Under the pieces are notes generated by a model. It did no database searches, was not told the origin of the DNA, and worked only from the letters and a program-made list of their open reading frames with translations. Both the position numbers and the translations under genes were made by a program. Positions 8,352-15,800 of a DNA stretch of 34,498 bases are shown here, in pieces. The DNA is from Gammaproteobacteria bacterium. GTDB lineage: Bacteria; Pseudomonadota; Gammaproteobacteria; Chromatiales; Chromatiaceae. How positions within the stretch are numbered: the first letter of the stretch is position 1; each line of letters starts with the position of its first letter. The stretch is taken from the NCBI GenBank assembly GCA_024206335.1, contig JAAGZL010000326.1:1-34498 (forward strand), given 5' to 3'.

Positions 8352-8565
8352 CTCAGTTCCCATGGCATGGGTGTTACCTAAATAATTATGGCCGTTGTGC
8401 GGCACAACATAGCAACGCCCGTCATTACGCCGCAACACATTGTTTCAACAGCATTTTTCCACAGACACCACCTGGACGCATACACAGCCACCACCGGCAA
8501 AACACCAGCCGACACGATATGTCCCAATGGATATACGCAGGGAACGACTGTTTGGATTCAAATTA
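8352..8565. other. Stretch without a recognisable gene between the hydrolase relic and the terminator
   Basis: Open frames exist on both strands, but none has a family signature, a good ribosome-binding site or convincing composition. One minus-strand frame with no start is hydrophobic (LGHIVSAGVLPVVAVYASRW) and may be further debris of a membrane-protein gene; I cannot identify it. Confidence 0.4.
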
Positions 8566-8594
8566 TTGAAAAATAATTCCCAACAAGCTCGGGA
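8566..8594 (-). terminator. Candidate intrinsic terminator after the pfk-lysE-HAD-DUF3012 operon
   Basis: On the minus strand TCCCGA (8594-8589) pairs with TTGGGA (8583-8578), including one G-U pair. A 5-base loop separates them, and ATTATTTTT follows. It lies 36 bases after the lipoprotein stop codon. The stem is short, so strength is uncertain. Confidence 0.5.
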
Positions 8595-8630
8595 TGTAAA
8601 ATAGAGCCAGCCGGCCTATGGATAAAACCA

Positions 8631-8798
8631 TTATTTGAACAGGCAACTCTCGGTGTAATCAGATACCTGGTTGATGGTCCACTCCTGTTTGGGAGTCTCC
8701 TGCATCTTCCTGCACCAACTTTCGCTGCCGACACGGGCACATGCGGTCAGCAGAAAAACGACCGCAATCAGAACCACACATTTGCAACTCTGTACCAT
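8631..8798 (-). CDS. Small lipoprotein, DUF3012-like
   Basis: This 55-residue protein starts at the ATG at 8798; an in-frame TTG at 8816 is less likely, and neither has a strong ribosome-binding site. The N-terminus is a lipoprotein signal (CVVLIAVVFLLTAC) with the acylated Cys in LTAC, followed by Ala, so outer-membrane sorting is plausible. The mature part, VGSESWCRKMQETPKQEWTINQVSDYTESCLF, matches what I know of the DUF3012 family: a VGSE-W-C core, a PK-W-T middle and a C-terminal Cys-x-Phe. The two mature-region Cys residues could form a disulfide. The function is unknown for the whole family. It sits 35 bp after the HAD gene and is probably the last gene of that operon. Confidence 0.75.
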   Translation of the reverse strand: MVQSCKCVVLIAVVFLLTACARVGSESWCRKMQETPKQEWTINQVSDYTESCLFK

Positions 8799-8833
8799 AG
8801 TTAAAATATAGTACAACTAGGCCCACTCCACAT

Positions 8834-9514
8834 TCAGGGAGTGTTGCCAGAAATCCCGGAATCAAGGTCGGTCAGGCTGGTTAGGGTAATGGTCGGCTCA
8901 ATACCCCAGGGGTCAAACACCGCCTGTGGTGATCGCTGCACCCAGGCCGATGACATCCCGGCGGAGACCGCTCCGATCACATCAAACGGGTTACTGGATA
9001 TGAGCCAGGCCTGGGCCCCGCTGGCGCCACTGCGGCGCAGGAAGTGGGCGTAGACCGCAGGGTTGGGCTTGAAGCTTTTGATCTCATCTACGCTCACCAC
9101 CCCGGCAAAATATTGATCTATACCGGCGTGTTGCAGCAGGCCGGTCACGGCATCTGCATGGCCATTTGAAAAGGCGAACATACGGTAGTCACCTTGTTGC
9201 AGTTGCTTCAGGCAGGGTTCCACATCGGAAAAGGCGGGGAGTTTGCGATACTCTTGCAACAACCGTTGCTTCTGCTCGGCGGAGAGATCCTCTCCAAGTT
9301 GCAAACAGCAGTACTCCAGCGCATCCCTTGTGCATACGGCAAAGTCCTGATAGTTCTGCATCAGGCCGCGTCGGAATGAATACTCCAGCTGCTTCTCCCG
9401 CCACAGGGTGGAGAAGAGATCGGCCTTGTCACCCATCATCTCCGCCAGCGACACCTTCACCCCATGGGTATCTATCAGCGTCCCGTAGACATCAAAAGCC
9501 AGAGTTATTGTCAT
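8834..9514 (-). CDS. HAD hydrolase, L-2-haloacid dehalogenase type II family
   Basis: At 226 residues this is typical for type II haloacid dehalogenases, cytoplasmic HAD-fold enzymes that replace a halogen on 2-haloacids with hydroxyl via an aspartyl ester. The nucleophile is Asp8 in AFDVYGTLID, and the Tyr two residues later replaces the general acid Asp of phosphatases, as is normal for dehalogenases. WREKQLEYSFRRGLM carries the substrate-binding Arg region. FAFSNGHAD is motif II. SVDEIKSFKPNPAVYAHFL holds the motif III Lys, and WLISSNPFDVIGAVSAGM is the conserved C-terminal block. Many family members act on compounds other than haloacids, so the substrate is open. The gene follows a LysE-type exporter by 38 bp. 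Confidence 0.9.
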   Translation of the reverse strand: MTITLAFDVYGTLIDTHGVKVSLAEMMGDKADLFSTLWREKQLEYSFRRGLMQNYQDFAVCTRDALEYCCLQLGEDLSAEQKQRLLQEYRKLPAFSDVEPCLKQLQQGDYRMFAFSNGHADAVTGLLQHAGIDQYFAGVVSVDEIKSFKPNPAVYAHFLRRSGASGAQAWLISSNPFDVIGAVSAGMSSAWVQRSPQAVFDPWGIEPTITLTSLTDLDSGISGNTP

Positions 9515-9552
9515 ACACCATCCTTAAATCAGTCTGGATAAATCAAGATCCA

Positions 9553-10179
9553 CTAGCGTTCAGTCAACACCAGCTTCAACGCCAATCCCGCAAACAGGGT
9601 GCCACTCAGGTAGTTAAGGACCCTGCCACTGTGCTGAGAGCGTCTGAGACGTTCACCCACACCACCCGCCAACAGACTGATAGCACCAAACACCAGGATG
9701 GTGGCAAGGATAAACAGCAAACCCAACAGCATGATCTGCAATACAACCGATCCCATGGCGGGATCGACAAACTGGGGAAGAAAGGCCAGGAAGAACAGCG
9801 ACACCTTGGGATTGGTAAGATTCATGATTATCCCGCGCCGATAAAGTTGACCGGCAGCTAACCGTTCTCCGCCTTCGGCCGCCCCGGCACCAGCATCAGT
9901 AAAAAAAACCTGCCAGGCCAAAAACAGAAGATAGGCCGCACCCAGGAACTTAAGCAGGGTAAAGGCGATGGCAGAGGCCATGAACAGTGCCGCCAAGCCC
10001 AGGGCCACGGCCGCCGTATGCACTATCAGCCCACTGCACAGCCCCAGAGTCACTATCACTCCTGCCCGCGGCCCTCGCTGTGCCGCCTGCGCCAGAACAA
10101 ACAGATTGTCCGGCCCCGGAGCCAGCCCCAGCAGCAGGGATGAACTGAAGAACAGCAGGACGGTATCAACCTCAGGCAT
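9553..10179 (-). CDS. LysE family translocator
   Basis: This 208-residue protein is an inner-membrane exporter of the LysE/RhtB type, a different branch from the one at 1620-2249. The N-terminus VLLFFSSSLLLGLAPGPDNLFVLAQAAQRG carries the family motif APGPDN. NLTNPKVSLFFLAFLPQFVDP is the mid-protein landmark, and about six hydrophobic helices are visible. The substrate cannot be told; amino acids are usual. Its ATG shares one base with the phosphofructokinase stop (TAATG at 10177-10181), so the two are translationally coupled. Confidence 0.87.
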   Translation of the reverse strand: MPEVDTVLLFFSSSLLLGLAPGPDNLFVLAQAAQRGPRAGVIVTLGLCSGLIVHTAAVALGLAALFMASAIAFTLLKFLGAAYLLFLAWQVFFTDAGAGAAEGGERLAAGQLYRRGIIMNLTNPKVSLFFLAFLPQFVDPAMGSVVLQIMLLGLLFILATILVFGAISLLAGGVGERLRRSQHSGRVLNYLSGTLFAGLALKLVLTER

Positions 10180-11318
10180 TATGTGGATCTGCGTAACTCA
10201 TCACCCAGACAAATACCTAGCCGTCTGGCGGTATTTATCCAGGGATGATCCTGCGGTATAACCCGACGCACCCCTGCCACCTCCTCCAGCGGCACCGGTA
10301 CCGGTTTATTGCCATGCAGGGCCACCATGACCCCAAACGTCCCCTCGTGGATCAGATCCACACAGGCCGAACCCAGACTACTGGCGATAAGCCGGTCGGC
10401 CGCTGACGGGGTTCCACCACGTTGCAGATGTCCGAGGATGGTTATTCTGGATTCAAGCCCGGTTGATTCCTCCAGGGTTTTGGAAAGGGAAAGGGTCCGG
10501 TCGGTGTAGTGGCGGAAGATCTGACTCAGCTCCTCCTTCGCCCGCTTACGTTCCTCCTTGTCCTCAGCCTGCTCCCTGCGCAGTTCTGCAGCACGGACCG
10601 CCTCCGACTCCTCCACCGACATGGCGCCCTCGGACATGGCCACAATGCTGAACTGCTTACCGCCACGCACCCGGGTAAGGATCGCCTGGGAGATGGACTC
10701 CACGTCGTAGGCTATCTCAGGTATCAGGATTACATCGGCCCCACCGGCGATTCCCGCCCCCATAGCCAGCCAGCCGGTACGGTGCCCCATGATCTCCACC
10801 ACAATGATGCGATGGTGGCTATGGGCGGTACTGTGCAGACGGTCGATGGCATCTGTGGCGATACCCAGGGCGGTATCAAATCCAAAGGTACTATCGGTCA
10901 TGGCGATATCGCGGTCGATGGTCTTGGGCAGGGTGACGATATTCAGCCCCCGTTGCATCAGGCGCAGGGCATTCTTCTGGGTGCCACCGCCACCCAGACA
11001 GATCAGGGCATCCAGATGGTTGGCGTGATAGTTCTCCACAATGACATCTGTCATATCCTGCATCTTGCCACCCACCATCATACGATGGGGCTTATCCCGG
11101 CTGGTACCCAGCATGGTCCCACCCACCGACAGCACTCCAGAGACCACATCACTGTCCATGCGGATAAAGCGGTTCTCCATCAACCCGCGAAAGCCATCAC
11201 GAAAACCGATTATGTTCATACCATAACTGCCATGGGCGGTCTTACACACCCCCCTGATCGCGGCGTTCAAGCCGGGGCTATCACCTCCCGCAGTCAAGAT
11301 ACCAATATGTTTTGTCAT
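10179..11318 (-). CDS. 6-phosphofructokinase with pyrophosphate-type signature
   Basis: The 379-residue protein belongs to the PfkA superfamily, which phosphorylates fructose 6-phosphate to the 1,6-bisphosphate. The N-terminal [18 protein letters not shown] is the first phosphate-binding block. The second glycine motif reads [13 protein letters not shown], where ATP enzymes have GGDGS. The catalytic segment reads [21 protein letters not shown]: the Lys before TID is the hallmark of PPi-dependent enzymes, the catalytic Asp of TID is kept, and Arg stands where Asn is usual. [11 protein letters not shown] is the sugar-phosphate block. PPi is therefore the more likely phosphoryl donor, which would make the reaction reversible, but the mixed signature needs assay. 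ACAGGAA precedes the ATG. It is the first gene of a probable four-gene operon. Confidence 0.88.
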   Translation of the reverse strand: MTKHIGILTAGGDSPGLNAAIRGVCKTAHGSYGMNIIGFRDGFRGLMENRFIRMDSDVVSGVLSVGGTMLGTSRDKPHRMMVGGKMQDMTDVIVENYHANHLDALICLGGGGTQKNALRLMQRGLNIVTLPKTIDRDIAMTDSTFGFDTALGIATDAIDRLHSTAHSHHRIIVVEIMGHRTGWLAMGAGIAGGADVILIPEIAYDVESISQAILTRVRGGKQFSIVAMSEGAMSVEESEAVRAAELRREQAEDKEERKRAKEELSQIFRHYTDRTLSLSKTLEESTGLESRITILGHLQRGGTPSAADRLIASSLGSACVDLIHEGTFGVMVALHGNKPVPVPLEEVAGVRRVIPQDHPWINTARRLGICLGDELRRST

Positions 11319-11444
11319 TTATAATTCCTGTAATAAAATCTACTTATAACTTAGCATAAATTGGACTGACCCAGTACAGATAAAACCCAAATACAATGCA
11401 GATTACCCCTTGATCAAATACCTTTGCGTTGAGATCCTATTGCC

Positions 11445-12176
11445 ATGCGCCTATCCCGTATCCACACTACACAACCACTGATTCCAAACCAGATGATAAC
11501 CCTGGAACCCACCGCATCCAGTCACCTGATACGGGTATTACGACTGCGTCCCGGCGCTGAGTTGGTACTGTTCAATGGGGATGGCTACAACTACCGGGCT
11601 CAGTTGGAGATCGCAACAAAAAAAGGGGCCACGATACAGGTGTTAACCAGATCAGAGCTGGAGCCTGAGGCAGATCTGGAGATCCACCTCTACATCTCTA
11701 TCTCCAAGGGTGAACGCATGGACTTTGCCATCCAGAAATCTGTCGAGATGGGGGTTAGTGAGATCACTCCTTTGTTCAGTCAGCGCGGGGTCGTCAATCT
11801 TAAGGGCGAACGACTGGAGAAACGCCAAAAACATTGGCAGCAGGTGATGATAGCGGCCTGTGAGCAGTCCGGCAGATGCAGACTACCCACCATGCACAAT
11901 GCCATAGTAATTGAACAATTATTTGAAACCCCACCGGCAGGGATAAAACTGACCCTAAACCACCGGGCAGATATATGCTTGCCTGATTTAGATCCACAAG
12001 GTAACAGTTTTAATATTCTGATTGGCCCAGAGGGCGGATTGAGCGAGGCCGAGATTCTCGCCGCACAAAACTCCAGTTTCTGTGGAGTAAGACTGGGGCC
12101 AAGGGTATTAAGGACCGAAACAGCCCCCCTGGCCGCGATTGCCGCCATCCAGACACTGTGGGGTGATTATCGCTAG
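11445..12176 (+). CDS. rsmE: 16S rRNA (uracil(1498)-N3)-methyltransferase
   Basis: At 243 residues this matches RsmE, a SPOUT-class knotted dimer that methylates N3 of U1498 in the decoding centre of 16S rRNA using S-adenosylmethionine. The N-terminal PUA-like part includes HLIRVLRLRPGAELVLFNGDG. The SPOUT part shows ISISKGERMDFAIQKSVEMGVSEITPL, the cofactor loop IGPEGGLSEAEI, and LGPRVLRTETAPLAAIAAIQ, where the knot and Arg are conserved. The first ATG fits the family start. It is divergent from the phosphofructokinase gene (126 bp between) and convergent with chpC, so it is a single-gene unit here. Confidence 0.96.
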   Translation: MRLSRIHTTQPLIPNQMITLEPTASSHLIRVLRLRPGAELVLFNGDGYNYRAQLEIATKKGATIQVLTRSELEPEADLEIHLYISISKGERMDFAIQKSVEMGVSEITPLFSQRGVVNLKGERLEKRQKHWQQVMIAACEQSGRCRLPTMHNAIVIEQLFETPPAGIKLTLNHRADICLPDLDPQGNSFNILIGPEGGLSEAEILAAQNSSFCGVRLGPRVLRTETAPLAAIAAIQTLWGDYR

Positions 12177-12224
12177 TTTGACCTTATCTGATATCTGCGA
12201 AGAAACACTGATTTAAACCGCAAA

Positions 12225-12243
12225 GAGTAATCCTAGATTACTC
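12225..12243 (-). terminator. Inverted repeat GAGTAATC-3nt-GATTACTC, possible weak terminator of the pil-chp operon
   Basis: Perfect 8-base arms lie about 90 bp beyond the chpC stop, between convergent genes. On the minus strand the stem is followed by TTTGCGGTTT, a poor T-tract, so a terminator role is only possible. The stem is A+T-rich. Confidence 0.3.
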
Positions 12244-12299
12244 AGTTGACCGCTAGAAACAGTAACTAACGACCTAAATGTATAGGCTTTAGCAGCAAC

Positions 12300-12323
12300 C
12301 TTAAGACTCACGACTTAAGACTC
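12300..12323. repeat. Short direct repeat CTTAAGACTC, 7-base periodic
   Basis: CTTAAGACTC occurs at 12300-12309 and 12314-12323. The two copies are 14 bases apart, twice a 7-base unit (ACTTAAG/ACTCACG), and related ACTAACG wording precedes at about 12274. It looks like a degenerate heptamer repeat in the rsmE-chpC gap. Confidence 0.5.
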
Positions 12324-12334
12324 CCAAACACCCT

Positions 12335-12805
12335 CTAAGATAGCGCCTCCTGCACCACCCACTCCACTGCGCTCATATCCGGGATCCAGGCATCCTCCCC
12401 GTTAATGACCACCTCACGCTGTATCACAGACCCCAGTTCCTGAAGATTACTCTGGGGGGCTATAATCTCCTCAGTCACCCGTACCAGGCGCGGTATGGAG
12501 GCGAGTAGTATACCGATAAACTGGCACCTCTGATTCCCCCCCAGGGTATTGCATATTGCCACTCTGGAACGCGGCCCTGGTGCTACCGACGGAGCCTCCA
12601 CCAGATCCTCAAATGAGACAACAGGTATCTCCTGAAATCGCCACGCCTGGAAGCCCAGGAACCATTCCGGCACATCAGATGCAGGAGTCAGGTCCTGATA
12701 TGGCACCACCTCTGAGACTGCGGCGTTGGGCAATAACAACTGCGCCTTATTAAGAGGGAGAAGCACTCCACGTATCTCCAGGGCAGATTCTGCTTCTGTA
12801 CTCAT
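12335..12805 (-). CDS. chpC: CheW-like coupling protein of the Pil-Chp system
   Basis: This 156-residue protein is a single CheW fold: MSTEAESALEIRGVLLPLNKAQLLLPNAAVSEVVPY at the start, then WFLGFQAWRFQEIPVVSFEDLVE, and a central IGILLASIPRLVRV. CheW-type proteins bridge receptors and the histidine kinase on the inner face of the membrane. It overlaps the end of chpA by four bases (ATGA, 12802-12805) and is the last gene of the cluster, the place held by ChpC in Pseudomonas, where a second CheW-like protein besides PilI is present. In Pseudomonas chpB, a CheB-type methylesterase, lies between chpA and chpC; here it is absent. The ChpC name rests on position and fold. Confidence 0.8.
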   Translation of the reverse strand: MSTEAESALEIRGVLLPLNKAQLLLPNAAVSEVVPYQDLTPASDVPEWFLGFQAWRFQEIPVVSFEDLVEAPSVAPGPRSRVAICNTLGGNQRCQFIGILLASIPRLVRVTEEIIAPQSNLQELGSVIQREVVINGEDAWIPDMSAVEWVVQEALS

Positions 12806-15800
12806 GCTCCACCCTCTTCTTCCAGGACCGATTCAATGGTCTCAAGCAGGTCTGTCTCCTGATAGGGCTTACCCAGGTAGCGTTTCACCCCAAGCTCAAG
12901 AGCCAGCTTGCGATGCTTTTCACCGGTACGTGACGTGATAATGATTATCGGGATATCGCACATCTGATCAGAGTTACGCATATGCCTGGCCACCTCAAAA
13001 CCATCCATACGCGGCATCTCAATATCCAGCAACATTACATCGGGATGGTAATCCTGCAGCATGGCCAGGGCATCAACACCATCCTTTGCCGTTTCCACCT
13101 CCATACCGTTACGTTCCAGCAACCTACCAGTCACCTTGCGCACAGTAATGGAGTCATCCACCACCATAACCCTGGCTCCATGGCCCACCACTTTTTCAGG
13201 CAGTGATTGTATACTGTTACTTTCCACGGCCTGTGCTGCATCTTTACGCACCAGCGCATTCACATCCAGGATCAGCGCCACCCGGCCATCACCAAGAATA
13301 GTACCGCCAGATATCCAGCGTATGGTACTGAGCTGTGGCCCAACCGACTTTACTACTATCTGGCGATGCCCAATGACATCATCCACATGTATAGCGACAT
13401 GATGTATACCTGCACGCACCAACAGTACCGGAGCGCGTTTTTTCTGCTCTGCCAGATTTGGCGTCCCGGCACCCAGAAGTGCGCCAAGATATCTAACCGT
13501 ATAGGTATGGTCGCCATAGGCAAAGCCATCACTACTATCATCACCACGATAAAAGCCTATCAGCTCATCCCGGTTGATACGTACAACCGCATCAATATTG
13601 GTATAAGGAACAGCATAAACCTCATTGCTGACCCTGAGTAGAAGTGCATCTGTTATGGCCAGGGTAAGTGGCAGATAGATGGTAAACTGGGTACCCTCCC
13701 CAGGCTTTGAGTTAATATCCAGGGTACCGCCAAGCTGTTTAATTTCACTTACCACTACGTCCAGTCCAACACCGCGACCAGCAATCTGGCTCACTGAATC
13801 TGAGGTAGTGAAGCCATGCTCCAGGATAAATTGGGTAAGATCACCTTCGCTTATATTTGCTCCATCCAGTAGCAGACCACTCTTCTCTGCACGTTCCCTG
13901 ATGGCTGAAAAATCAAGTCCTTTGCCATCATCCGATATGGTAAGCACCACATCATTGCCTTCTCTGGCAAGCTCCATGCCAATCATACCCACTGCATTCT
14001 TATCTTGTGCGCGCCTCTGTTCTGGCGGTTCAATTCCGTGGGATACGGCGTTTCTCAGAAGATGCTCCAGTGGTGCAGTTATCCGATCTAGAATACTACG
14101 ATCCAACTCCATGTCCGCGCCATTGATCACTAGCTCCGCCTGCTTGTTCAGTGGCAAACATGTCTGGCGAACGATACGTTGCAAACGCGGCACCAGCTGG
14201 TTGAATGAGACCATGCGAGTACGCATAAGCCCATCTTGCAGATCTGTAGTAATCCTGGACTGTTGTAACAGCAGGGTCTCTGTACCCTTCTGCTCAGACT
14301 CCAATAGTTTATTGATGTTACTCAGGTCCCCTACAGTTTCCATCAGCCCTCTGGATAACTGCTGCAAGGTGGAAAACCTATCCATCTCCAAGGGATCAAA
14401 CTCTTCACCCTCACCATCCAGACGACCTTCTTCCTTGTCCCTGTCGTAGCGGAACAGAATCTGGGTCTCTGTTTCCATATCCAGTTTGCGTAACTGTTCC
14501 CGCAGGCGATGCACGGTCTGCCCCAGCTCTTCAATATTATAGCCAAGGTCTCCATTCTGCTGCTCCAGGCGTGAACGGAAGATACTAACCTCACCGGCAT
14601 TATTAACCAGTTTATCCATGAGGTCTGGATTAACCCTTAACTGTTCACGTCCGGAACGACGCACCGGCATGACCAGATTGGCCTCTTCAGTCGGGAGTGG
14701 TTCCTCAACAGCTGGTTCAGATGCTTCACGCTGGTCTGGAAATGAGAGTACCTGCCCAGACTCTTCGCCCCATGTAGCAGCAACTTCACCCTCTTCTGCT
14801 GATGCAGGCTCTTCCTCAAGCTCCGGTTGATCATCTGCAGCTGCAGCTCCCTCAACCAGGTCATCCTTCTCAACTGCAGGCTCGTCATCCTTCAGCTGCT
14901 CTTCTGATACAATAACTATAGAGTCAGTGCTATCACCAGACAGCATGTCATTCAGCTCTGCAATAAGGGTATCTGCAGTCTCTGCCTGGCCACTGTCACT
15001 AGCCTGTTCAATCTGAGTCATCAGGCTGTCCGCTACTCTCTGGGACAGGGCCCGAACAGCATCATCGTTGTCTACCGCCCCACTATCAACCCCTGAAAGA
15101 AGAGACTCGAAGGCATGACTCAAATCTCCTACCGGGGTAATCCCAGAGAGTCTGGCTCCACCTTTCAGGGTATGCAGAGTTCGTTGCAGTTCCACCAACG
15201 GATGTGCTTCAGCCGGATTTTCATTCCACTGTTTGAGAGCATGATCCACGTCATCCATCAGTTCGATTGATTCTTCGATAAAGATCGAGATGAGATCGTC
15301 ATCTATGGATTCAAGATCCTGGCCGAACTCCGTAGTGTCGATGTGATCTTCCGATCCCATCGACTCAGCCGGATTACTCTCCGGCTTTGGGTCATGTACT
15401 GCCCCCTGCCCTCCCTGATCAGGTGACTGCTCCACATCATCAGTCATGGCTCCAGGTTGCTCTGGGAGAAAACTATCCAACTCGGATGTATTCTCATCCA
15501 GACCCGTACTCTCTTCCAATATTTCACCGAAAGCACTATCTTGGGCGTCAAGCTCTTGGGGTATCTCAACTACATCTGTAGCAACAGCGGGTTGCTCCTC
15601 CAGATCAACAACCCCTTCAACATAGATCGATTCATCTAAGTCTATATCTTCAGCTATTAGTAAATCATGGGCGCTCTCAATATCTTTAAGCAATCCTTTC
15701 CAATCAGGCAAAACCGCACCAGGCACGTTAATAGCTTCCAGGACAACTTCAAACTGTTGATCACCTCTCTCAATCAGTTTCAGCAAGCCTGTGTCAGCCA

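Noticed and set aside
8306-8569. 87-residue plus-strand open frame beside the hydrolase relic
   Set aside because: It partly overlaps the relic antisense, is rich in His and Cys without a pattern, and has no ribosome-binding site.
10509-11324. 271-residue open frame on the plus strand
   Set aside because: It lies wholly antisense to the phosphofructokinase gene, has no ribosome-binding site and is full of His, Gln and Thr from reverse reading of conserved codons.
13679-14449. 256-residue plus-strand open frame, and similar ones at 16397-16696 and 17039-17620
   Set aside because: All are antisense to chpA with Ser-rich low-complexity composition typical of shadow frames.
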